Shown: one piece after another, positions 30,189 through 37,512 of the stretch
Layout of the letters: each line of letters opens with the position of its first letter
Numbering within the stretch: the first letter of the stretch is position 1
IMG/VR virus record: IMGVR_UViG_3300044611_001527
Location: 1-37,512 of that record
Reading direction: 5' to 3' (one strand)
Length of the DNA stretch: 37,512 nt
DNA from: a virus
Position numbers and translations under genes: made by a program
Notes under the pieces: generated by a model
Database searches by the model: none
Seen by the model: the letters and a program-made list of their open reading frames with translations, nothing else
What the model was told of the DNA's origin: nothing

Positions 30189-32546
30189 ATGGCACCAACC
30201 CTTGATGATGTCTACGGCAGTGTCGGCTATGTGGGGCGCGAGCGCGCGCTTTCGTCCGATGACCTGGCCAGCGTGGTTCGCGCGCTTACGCAACTCGAAG
30301 TCGAGAGGTCCCAATCTACCGACCGAAGCCGCAAGCTTCTGGCCGAGCACGAAGCCAACCAGGTTGATGCTGCGGCTAACGTAGCTGATACGTTCACCAA
30401 GCTGAAGGCTGCGCGTATTCAGGGCAACTCTGACGCGTACAATGCTTATGCTAAGGTGCTTGTCGGTCAGATGGACACTCTGTCGAAGACATCATGGGAT
30501 GTTGCTTCGCGAGAGTTCGCTCCGCTGTTTATGGCTGCGCGACAGGCAGAAGCACAGAATAAGGAAGGCGACCCGAAGGTAGCTTACTGGAGCACTATCG
30601 GCGGTGGTCTGCTTGGTATGATCAAGACGCCGTACGGCGAGGCGTATGCCGACCAGTTGCTCGCTACTGCAAGTCAGGGCGGGCGAGACTGGCGCAAGGA
30701 ACTCAAGCCGGGCACTTTCGAATACCAGCAGATGGAAGACCTTGAGCGGGTTGCCGAGGAGAACAAGCAGGTTCGCGGGAACGCGGATGCGTGGGTCGCG
30801 AGCATCAATCTCAAGCTCGGCGGCGGGGGTTTCTCTGCCAGTGATTTGACGAAGGGACCAAACGAAGACGCCGCGATTGAGAACGCGATCAATCGCGCGA
30901 CTAATGGTATGGACGTTGATACGCTGAAAGCCAACGTGGCGGACTTGCGCTCCACGGTTGACAATTCAGGTATGGACGATACCATCGCAATGCTCAAGAA
31001 GATGCTGGGAGAGAAGACCGGAAAGGGCGACAACTCCAGCTATATCAAGACGCTGCAACACCCGGAGTTTCAGGCGTGGGCGAAGGACCATGGGTTCGTG
31101 GTGGGTCAGGTTCTGACGAATCCTGATGGCTCGTTTGCTGGTGTCAAGCCGGGGAAGGACGACTACATCGCGGCGAAGGGCTACGTTTATCAGATGAAGC
31201 GCGACCCGACTGCCCGGCAGCGGCGCTGGCGTGCTTCACATGACATCGTTCGTCTGGACTGGAACGAAGGTGCCATGGAAGGAGAGAAGCCACGCGACCC
31301 CAACGATGTTGTGAAGGCAGAGAAGTTTGTTGTTGTCGATGCGGATGGTAGTCCTCATGTTATCACGCGTTATTTTACAGGAGACATGTCAAAGGAGGTG
31401 TACCTTGACGGAACCGGCGCAACAAAGACGCTGGCTCAGGTAAAAGAGATCGGAAACATCGACAAAGACAGTGTGCAGTCCTTCGTACTCAGCGAGGAAA
31501 AGGGACTGGTGCACAAGGATGTTATAGATGCCCCGGACAAGCTGGGCAACTATTTGAAACTTAACCCTGGTGAGGCTGATGTTCGACTGGCGGCCGAGAG
31601 CGCGGAGCTGAAGAAGGCGTCGGCCGGTTCGCCTCAGTATGCCTATGGTGTTGACTTGGGTTTGGCTGGTGGACATGGCGTTCGCGTCATCATTGACGAA
31701 GATGGTAAGCGGCGCACCATTCCGGCCAGCGCCAAAGTGACGCGCCTCGAATCACTGACTCCTGAGCATGTTAGCGAATTGGATAAACTCAGGGCGAACC
31801 GTGTCAACCAGGCCGTCAAGCGCACGGATGCTCTGTCTCCGCAGCAGAAGGAACAGCAGCTTGGCACGCCGGATGAGCCGATGAGCCTCAAGGAGAAGAT
31901 TGAAGAAGCCAAGAAGCAGGATATGGTAGAGAACAAGGCTGCGAACGAGCAGAAGAATGAATCTACCTTTGATAAGGCGGGCACCCTTCATGCAGAGGAG
32001 CCAGGCAACGCGCGTAAAGACCGTGCTTACGATGCTGACCATTCGCTGCGAGCACGCGAGCTAACTCGTGAGTACGCCCTACAGAACCATGCGGAGTATG
32101 AGAACGATATCGCTCCGCAGGGTGTTCCCACTTCTGCAACCCTGGTAGACCCAGAGGCGGGCATGTCTGGAGTTCCAGGGTCAGAAGCTCGTGGGCGCGT
32201 GCTGGAGGGTGCGCCGGATAGCACTGGACGTATAACAATGGTTGCTCCGATGCCAAATGTAGATGCTGCTGATGGTCCGCGTACACTACAGAAAATGCGT
32301 GATGCTAACGCTGCGCGTGTGTTGTCTGGCGGCATTCCAACTTCTGTGAAGGATAGTGACAAGCAGCTTGTGCTTAGTCCGCGTAAGTTCTCTATGTCGG
32401 CCAAAGAGCCGCAGATGGATGATGTGGGTAAGTTGCAATTTGCTGCACGTAATTGGCACGCGCGACAGATTGAGAGAGATAAGGCAAGGCAGGCAGCGAA
32501 AGAGGCAGTGCCGACTGGAGCAGAAACCACGCGACCTATCCCGTAG
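30189..32546 (+). CDS. Internal virion (ejection) protein, T7 gp15-like position (785 aa)
   Basis: A long, mostly helical, charged protein with no membrane segment; T7 gp15 has 747 residues and the same place, after the small hydrophobic ejection protein and before the giant one. The N-terminal ~400 residues are predicted helical with Glu/Lys/Ala heptads; the last ~230 are Lys/Glu/Gln-rich and probably disordered. The start is two bases after the previous stop, with GGAG about ten bases upstream. No lytic or enzymatic motif is seen. Role inferred from gene order and size. Confidence 0.6.
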   Translation: MAPTLDDVYGSVGYVGRERALSSDDLASVVRALTQLEVERSQSTDRSRKLLAEHEANQVDAAANVADTFTKLKAARIQGNSDAYNAYAKVLVGQMDTLSKTSWDVASREFAPLFMAARQAEAQNKEGDPKVAYWSTIGGGLLGMIKTPYGEAYADQLLATASQGGRDWRKELKPGTFEYQQMEDLERVAEENKQVRGNADAWVASINLKLGGGGFSASDLTKGPNEDAAIENAINRATNGMDVDTLKANVADLRSTVDNSGMDDTIAMLKKMLGEKTGKGDNSSYIKTLQHPEFQAWAKDHGFVVGQVLTNPDGSFAGVKPGKDDYIAAKGYVYQMKRDPTARQRRWRASHDIVRLDWNEGAMEGEKPRDPNDVVKAEKFVVVDADGSPHVITRYFTGDMSKEVYLDGTGATKTLAQVKEIGNIDKDSVQSFVLSEEKGLVHKDVIDAPDKLGNYLKLNPGEADVRLAAESAELKKASAGSPQYAYGVDLGLAGGHGVRVIIDEDGKRRTIPASAKVTRLESLTPEHVSELDKLRANRVNQAVKRTDALSPQQKEQQLGTPDEPMSLKEKIEEAKKQDMVENKAANEQKNESTFDKAGTLHAEEPGNARKDRAYDADHSLRARELTREYALQNHAEYENDIAPQGVPTSATLVDPEAGMSGVPGSEARGRVLEGAPDSTGRITMVAPMPNVDAADGPRTLQKMRDANAARVLSGGIPTSVKDSDKQLVLSPRKFSMSAKEPQMDDVGKLQFAARNWHARQIERDKARQAAKEAVPTGAETTRPIP

Positions 32547-32563
32547 TCAGTTATGGGGTGGGC

Positions 32564-35500
32564 ATGCCTACCCCATCGACCATCACGCCCGCCCAGGTCT
32601 CCTCCACTTCTGCGACGATTCAAAACGTCGTAGAGGATCAGAAGTTTTTGGAGGAGTGGAAGGCTAAGAAAGCCGCTGAGGCAGTCAAGACTGCTCCGGC
32701 GGCTTCTCCTGTTTCTGCTCCCAAGGCAGAGCAGCCCAAGCCGGTTGACACGCCGACTGACGTTAAGCCGACTGGTGTGCCCGTAAACAGGTCTGCGCGT
32801 TTCGAGGCGAACAGGCAGAAGACGCGGGCGACGACGGGGCAGATTGCGCCGCAGGCTACTCCGGTCGCAAAGAGCGAGGCGGCGGCGATTGTAAAGTCTT
32901 CCCCAATCGTGGCGAAGAAGCCGGTTGTCCCCGCACTTCCTCCTGCTGATTACGCAGCGAGCAAGCAGCGAGATGAAGCGCGGATTACTGCCGACAACGC
33001 CGCGTCCGAAGCTGCCAATGCGGCGGCTGAAGCTATTCGGTCGGCGCGCAATGGAGTGAGTCAGCTCCCGCCGCAGACTCTCGCGGGACTTGAGCCGGCG
33101 CTCGTCAAGGCCGAGGGAATGTCGGAGCACGAGGCGGCCTCCAATCGCGAGAAGGAAGCGGAGTCGCGCGAGTTCTACCGGGTATTGGGCGTGAACAAGG
33201 CGAAGTTCCCTGCGGTCGCTGTGGAGAAGCCGCGCACTGAGATGCCCGACCTGGACACTCTGGACATTCCTGGTGCAATTGATCGTTACTCTGTTGCACA
33301 GCACAATCCCGAGTATGTCGGTAAGCGTGCGGATGAAGGCTTCTATACGTTCATTGGTAAGGAATGGGCAACGAAGGGCGTTACCCCGGAGGTCGGCGCT
33401 GGCGTACTCGCTCGTGAAGGGGTCGAGCTTCCTACTGTTGTGGACCAAGCGCGGTTCAACGCCCGTGGCACCTTGAATGATCCCAACGACCCTGAGCGCC
33501 TGAAGTTCAACACCTGGATGCACCGCGAGCGCATTCCTCTGACGAATGCTCTGAAGGCGCAGAAGCAAGCTGAGACTATCAAGACGACTGAATCTCTACG
33601 TCAACTTGCAACTGAGCCTTACGAGCCCGGGAATACTGAGAACAAGTTCGGCATCAGCACTCGCTTGGGTGTGGTGAACGCGGATAAGCTTGGCACGTTT
33701 GCAAGCAACACCACTGACTCGACGCCGGAGGTTCACTCGCCGGCCGCGCAGTACCAAGCGGACAAGCTGTTCGCCTATCTGACTGTTCGCTCTGGCGGTG
33801 AAGACCCCCGCGATTACTTGCAGCAGTACGCGGCTTCGGGCGACTGGCGAACTGCCGTCAAGACCAATGCTGAGCGTATGCAGCAGTCGTCGGCTAAGCA
33901 GGGCCACCCGATGACCAGCGAGGAGGCGCTGAACTTCTCTCTGCGCGCCATTGCAGGTATGCAGACGAAGGGCCAGTGGAACGGCGTTGTCCGTGTGACG
34001 GATGAAGACGCACCGATCTACAGTTCGTTCAAGAACAGCCTGCTTCCTGAGACTGTGATCGTTGGTCTGTCCGGTCGGCCAGGTGTCGCGGGCGGGCATG
34101 TGGTGGCGCGTTCTGAGAGCTTGGCAAACTGGTTCTTCAACGGCGCGCTCCAGGTTCCAGAGTCGATTGCTCAGGGTGTCAAGAAGGCTGGAGTGAAGTC
34201 GTATCTGCAAGCGCAGACCGAACTCCCCATGACCGAGGAAGAGATTGCTGACCAGGTGGCTCCTCCGTGGACTGCGACTGACCCTATGGGCAACCCGCTT
34301 GTTCCGCAGAATGTGCGCACGACCGAGCGTTCTGCCCGCCGCATCGAGCTGATGATAGAGAGTGTGCAGTCCGAAGTTCTGGATGCCATCGAGAAGCGGG
34401 CGAATGCCGTCTCGACCAATCTCGAAATCGGTCAGCAGTTCCAGGCTGACAGTTCCGCCATGGTGATGCTTGGCGGCCTTGGCTTGGTCGAGAGCGTGCT
34501 CACCCCGAGCCCGGTCGAAATCGCAAGCACCGGAATGGCGGCTAAGAAGGGTGCGGCTACTCTGGCCAAGAACACCGATGTCTATAAGTCGTGGGCGCCA
34601 TACGCCAAGTATGTCAGTGATACGTTGAACGAAACTCCGGCGATGAAGGCGCTCAAGTACGACGTGGTGCGCGGTGTGGCGAATGCTGCTCGGCGCGTGA
34701 TTCCCGGTACTGAACTGCCGCTTGACCTGTCCAATGCGGATTCGGTGGACAAGGTTGCCAAGCTCGGCGAGGCGGCGCAGGCAAAGGCGCAGAAGAGCGG
34801 GTACACGATGCACACTGCGCATGCTCCAGTAACGAGCACGCACACTGAGCTTGACCCGGCTTTGAACGCTGCGCGTAAGGAAAAGGAAGCGCTTGAATCT
34901 GATTTGCGTGTGCGGATTCCCGGGACAAGCAAGCACCACGACCGTCTGACGGCTGAGCTGGAGCAGATTGTACGTGAGACTGAGGGTGGTTCGCTCAGCC
35001 CCCAGGCGCGCGCCGCCGCGCGTGCGCTCAATGACGAAGAGATGAGCGTTGCTCTGGCACGAATGGGCGCACAGGCGGATGCCAAGCTGCCGAAGACTGC
35101 CCAGAATATCGCGGAGGAAAGCCTCGAAGCGCGCGTCGGCGGGGCGAACATCGCCAGCTCGTACAAGCGCAAGGAATCGACGGTTGAAGAAGCTTCGTAC
35201 AACATGCTGTACGGTACTCGCGATCAGACGAACGCCGTGCTGACGCTGCGCAATGCTGTAGTCACCAAGCCAGGCAATGTCATTGAGTCGCTTGTGCAGG
35301 CTGCGACTCGTGATGAAGCTATCAAGGCAGTTGTCGAGTCGATGGGCGCCGAACAGACTGTGCGCAAGGGCGGCAAGAAGATTGTTACCAAGGTGCCCGT
35401 CACCGACCCTGTTGTCATCGCGTTTCGCGAGAAGCTTGCGGGTGACATTGTAGACGGCAAGGTCAGCATTGACCAAGCGAAGGCTCAGATTAAGGCGTTC

Positions 35501-37512
35501 GTACAGGCTCAGCGCAAGGGTACTGGCGGTGCGCTTGTTGGCAAGGCCAAGGCGGTTGCTGTCAATGCCGCTGCGCTGAGCGCACGCCAGGGACTTAGCG
35601 GTCTGAACCGGGCGTTCACCGAAGCCAAGATTCAGAACTACTTGATGAACCCGACGGACACGCTGGATACTGCGCAGCGCGCGCTCTTCTTGCGCGAGGA
35701 AATCCGCAACACTGCCGGGCGCGTACTCGCGAAGAACATGCGCGACGTACGCATCCTGGGTGGGCTGGGCAGCCGCGAGTCTACTGCCGCGCTGATTACC
35801 ATGTCCGAGAAGAGCGCGCGTCAGTCTTCGATGGGCAATGCGACGGAGCGTTCGCTCAATCTGTGGGGCACTATCAAGGAAGCCAGCGAGGCGAAGGCGA
35901 TCAACCGCGCGCCGCTGTCGGCTGATGGTCTTGCATTCAAGAATCGACTGGTGGAAGTCTTCAAGGATACCGCGCATCCGCTCACTCCGACGCAGGCGCG
36001 GTATCTCGCGGGTGTCACAGATGCTCGCGCTCGTGCCTGGGCAACTGCGAATGGGCGGCCCGCGAGTGCCTACTATGCTGAGCGGTTCGGTGAAAAGTTT
36101 GGCGACACCACTCTCGGACTGACGCGCGGGACTGACGTGCCCGGTGCGAAGGGTGCGACGATTGCGCTTGAGGCTGAGGCCGCACAGAATCGGCGTATCA
36201 TCGAGTTCTTCAAGAGCGCCGACTTCTCGACTGCGGCCCACGAGTTCGCACATGTGTTCCGCGCGGATATGGGCCCCGAGGCGATTGCGCTGCACGCCGC
36301 TGAAATGCGCGCGATGGGCGTCGGCGTTGAAATCGGACAGGGTGATGCTGGCCTCGACATCGTTGACATGGACCCCGACATCTTCAAGCAGATGCAGCGC
36401 GTGTACTCCGAGTATGCCACTGCATCTGCTTCGAAGTGGGAAGACTATGTTGACGAGATTGACATACTTGAGAATGAGATTATCAATCTGGTCAACACCA
36501 TCTCCGGTGGTGGCGAAGCAGAGGAGCTGAAGGCTTTCCGTCGCGAACTCAAGGCCAATCGTGAGCGCCTGAAGGAGCTGCGTAACGATGAGTTCAGCCC
36601 CGAGATGGTGGCTGCGCGCGTGATGTTTATCCGCGACAACGTCCCTGCAAATGCTACGACCAAGCTGAAGTTGAAATATCGTTTGGCCGAGGAGGAGCTG
36701 GTTCGCGAGTCTGCCGAGCGGATGGCGAATGACGCCGCCGAGCTGGATAGCTTGACCGACGCGAACAAGGGCGCGAAGGACGAGATGGTTGTCCGCAGCG
36801 ACGAAGTCACGGTCGAGGATGCCGGCGCGAGTGTTGGGACTGAGGTGAAGGCTGAGGTTGGTGTTGGGGGTAAGGTCGAGCCCGAAACTACCCCTGAAGT
36901 CAATGTAGCGAACGTCGCGGATGATTTCGGCGATGAGGAGCGTGCGTTCGCCCAGATGGAAGCTGACATTGCTGCCGAGAAGGCACGGCGCGCTAAGTTC
37001 GTTCCAGGCAAGACTGTGACCGAAGCCACTCCGGTAACTCCTGCGGCTCCAGTTGCTCCGGCGGCTTCGGCTAAGGTCAAGCGCGCGCCCCGTGGTGCGA
37101 AGCAGACTACGCTTGACCACGAAGCAATCTACCGCATCATCTTCAAGCCCGGCAATGAGGTTGATGCTTACGGTGGTGGCAAGGACATCGTTCAGAGTTT
37201 CGACTACAAGCCTGACGGTACCTGGTCGGTCACGGTCAAGGGCGAAGACGGACGGGTGCGCACGCACAACACTGAGCCGAACAAGGCGACTCTGGCCAAG
37301 TACAAGCCCGAGCTTGACGCGGCGAAGGAAGCACTGCTTGCGAACAAGACCAAGCCTGAGCCTGTTGCCGCCCCCAAAGAGTACGTTCCACCGACGGACA
37401 AGCAGGTCACCACTGCGGTCAACGCGACTCTGAAGCAGCTCGATGGCTACAAGGACCTGGCTGAGAACGGAAGCAAGGAAGACATCGCCGACATCAAGGC
37501 GCTGCTGAACGC
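32564..37512 (+). CDS. Giant ejection/polyvalent protein with HExxH motif, cut by window edge (at least 1649 aa)
   Basis: The frame opens at ATG 32564, 17 bases after the previous stop, and stays open to the last base, so the C-terminus is missing. Residues ~1-150 are a Pro/Ala/Lys linker; long helical regions follow. At about residue 1226 lies HEFAH (36239-36253, context ADFSTAAHEFAHVF), the zinc-metallopeptidase HExxH signature in the setting seen in large phage polyvalent proteins. A coiled coil lies near 1300-1345, followed by an acidic linker and a Lys/Arg-rich part. Position and size match T7 gp16, the large ejection protein. No lytic transglycosylase motif was recognised. A long - strand open frame opposite it is only the shadow of its codon pattern. 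Confidence 0.8.
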   Translation, partial: MPTPSTITPAQVSSTSATIQNVVEDQKFLEEWKAKKAAEAVKTAPAASPVSAPKAEQPKPVDTPTDVKPTGVPVNRSARFEANRQKTRATTGQIAPQATPVAKSEAAAIVKSSPIVAKKPVVPALPPADYAASKQRDEARITADNAASEAANAAAEAIRSARNGVSQLPPQTLAGLEPALVKAEGMSEHEAASNREKEAESREFYRVLGVNKAKFPAVAVEKPRTEMPDLDTLDIPGAIDRYSVAQHNPEYVGKRADEGFYTFIGKEWATKGVTPEVGAGVLAREGVELPTVVDQARFNARGTLNDPNDPERLKFNTWMHRERIPLTNALKAQKQAETIKTTESLRQLATEPYEPGNTENKFGISTRLGVVNADKLGTFASNTTDSTPEVHSPAAQYQADKLFAYLTVRSGGEDPRDYLQQYAASGDWRTAVKTNAERMQQSSAKQGHPMTSEEALNFSLRAIAGMQTKGQWNGVVRVTDEDAPIYSSFKNSLLPETVIVGLSGRPGVAGGHVVARSESLANWFFNGALQVPESIAQGVKKAGVKSYLQAQTELPMTEEEIADQVAPPWTATDPMGNPLVPQNVRTTERSARRIELMIESVQSEVLDAIEKRANAVSTNLEIGQQFQADSSAMVMLGGLGLVESVLTPSPVEIASTGMAAKKGAATLAKNTDVYKSWAPYAKYVSDTLNETPAMKALKYDVVRGVANAARRVIPGTELPLDLSNADSVDKVAKLGEAAQAKAQKSGYTMHTAHAPVTSTHTELDPALNAARKEKEALESDLRVRIPGTSKHHDRLTAELEQIVRETEGGSLSPQARAAARALNDEEMSVALARMGAQADAKLPKTAQNIAEESLEARVGGANIASSYKRKESTVEEASYNMLYGTRDQTNAVLTLRNAVVTKPGNVIESLVQAATRDEAIKAVVESMGAEQTVRKGGKKIVTKVPVTDPVVIAFREKLAGDIVDGKVSIDQAKAQIKAFVQAQRKGTGGALVGKAKAVAVNAAALSARQGLSGLNRAFTEAKIQNYLMNPTDTLDTAQRALFLREEIRNTAGRVLAKNMRDVRILGGLGSRESTAALITMSEKSARQSSMGNATERSLNLWGTIKEASEAKAINRAPLSADGLAFKNRLVEVFKDTAHPLTPTQARYLAGVTDARARAWATANGRPASAYYAERFGEKFGDTTLGLTRGTDVPGAKGATIALEAEAAQNRRIIEFFKSADFSTAAHEFAHVFRADMGPEAIALHAAEMRAMGVGVEIGQGDAGLDIVDMDPDIFKQMQRVYSEYATASASKWEDYVDEIDILENEIINLVNTISGGGEAEELKAFRRELKANRERLKELRNDEFSPEMVAARVMFIRDNVPANATTKLKLKYRLAEEELVRESAERMANDAAELDSLTDANKGAKDEMVVRSDEVTVEDAGASVGTEVKAEVGVGGKVEPETTPEVNVANVADDFGDEERAFAQMEADIAAEKARRAKFVPGKTVTEATPVTPAAPVAPAASAKVKRAPRGAKQTTLDHEAIYRIIFKPGNEVDAYGGGKDIVQSFDYKPDGTWSVTVKGEDGRVRTHNTEPNKATLAKYKPELDAAKEALLANKTKPEPVAAPKEYVPPTDKQVTTAVNATLKQLDGYKDLAENGSKEDIADIKALLN

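Noticed and set aside
33596-37267. A 1223-codon open frame on the - strand
   Set aside because: It lies wholly opposite the giant + strand gene, has no good ribosome site, is Arg/Leu/Ser/His-rich, and arises from the codon bias of the real gene.

Overview
The window reads as a segment of a GC-rich, double-stranded DNA tailed-phage genome (or an integrated or metagenomic relative). A large terminase, portal, scaffold-like protein and major capsid protein sit beside a primase-helicase, a B12-dependent ribonucleotide reductase, a dNMP kinase and a long structural cassette. The last genes resemble the T7-type short-tail and ejection-protein set in order and size. Most genes have clear GGAG/AGGAG ribosome-binding sites, so the host is a bacterium with standard Shine-Dalgarno initiation. 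A functional NrdJ implies access to cobalamin. The host genus cannot be told. I saw no tRNA gene, CRISPR array or transposon, and no endolysin or phage RNA polymerase inside the window. The right edge cuts a gene.

Layout. 1-858: non-coding, with hairpin-forming direct repeats, a G-quadruplex candidate and promoter candidates. 859-1614: one + strand unknown gene, closed by a terminator. 1799-8028 (- strand, read right to left): large terminase, portal, two zinc-ribbon-like proteins and an acidic scaffold-like protein, with a repeat-filled gap at 2327-2880. 8195-10087 (+ strand): major capsid protein and a second virion-type protein, closed by a terminator. 10198-15787 (- strand): a compact operon of a small membrane protein, a lipoprotein, a MazG-like pyrophosphohydrolase, a zinc-ribbon protein, dNMP kinase, NrdJ and a small unknown. 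15914-16559 (+ strand): a one-TM coiled-coil protein and an unknown. 16579-19173 (- strand): AEP primase/SF3 helicase. 19300-19810 (- strand): a small unknown and a ribbon-helix-helix regulator. 19811-20743: non-coding, with repeated CAGGACA sites, inverted repeats and a pyrimidine tract, the best candidate for a replication origin or control region. 20744-22555 (- strand): AT-hook protein, HTH protein and DUF3307-like membrane protein. 22804-37512 (+ strand): tail and ejection cassette, ending in a giant open-ended gene with an HExxH motif.

How it fits together. The - strand operon at 10-15.8 kb makes and polishes dNTPs. The primase-helicase drives replication, perhaps from the CAGGACA region next to it. 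Terminase, portal, scaffold and capsid genes build and fill the head. The 22.8-37.5 kb cassette makes the connector, tail and internal proteins ejected with DNA.

Two features stand out. The head genes are split between opposite strands around a short shared control region. A semi-palindromic box (CATTAAGC, four variable bases, CTTAACGCG) recurs in several intergenic regions, especially just upstream of - strand genes, and looks like a phage-specific control element.
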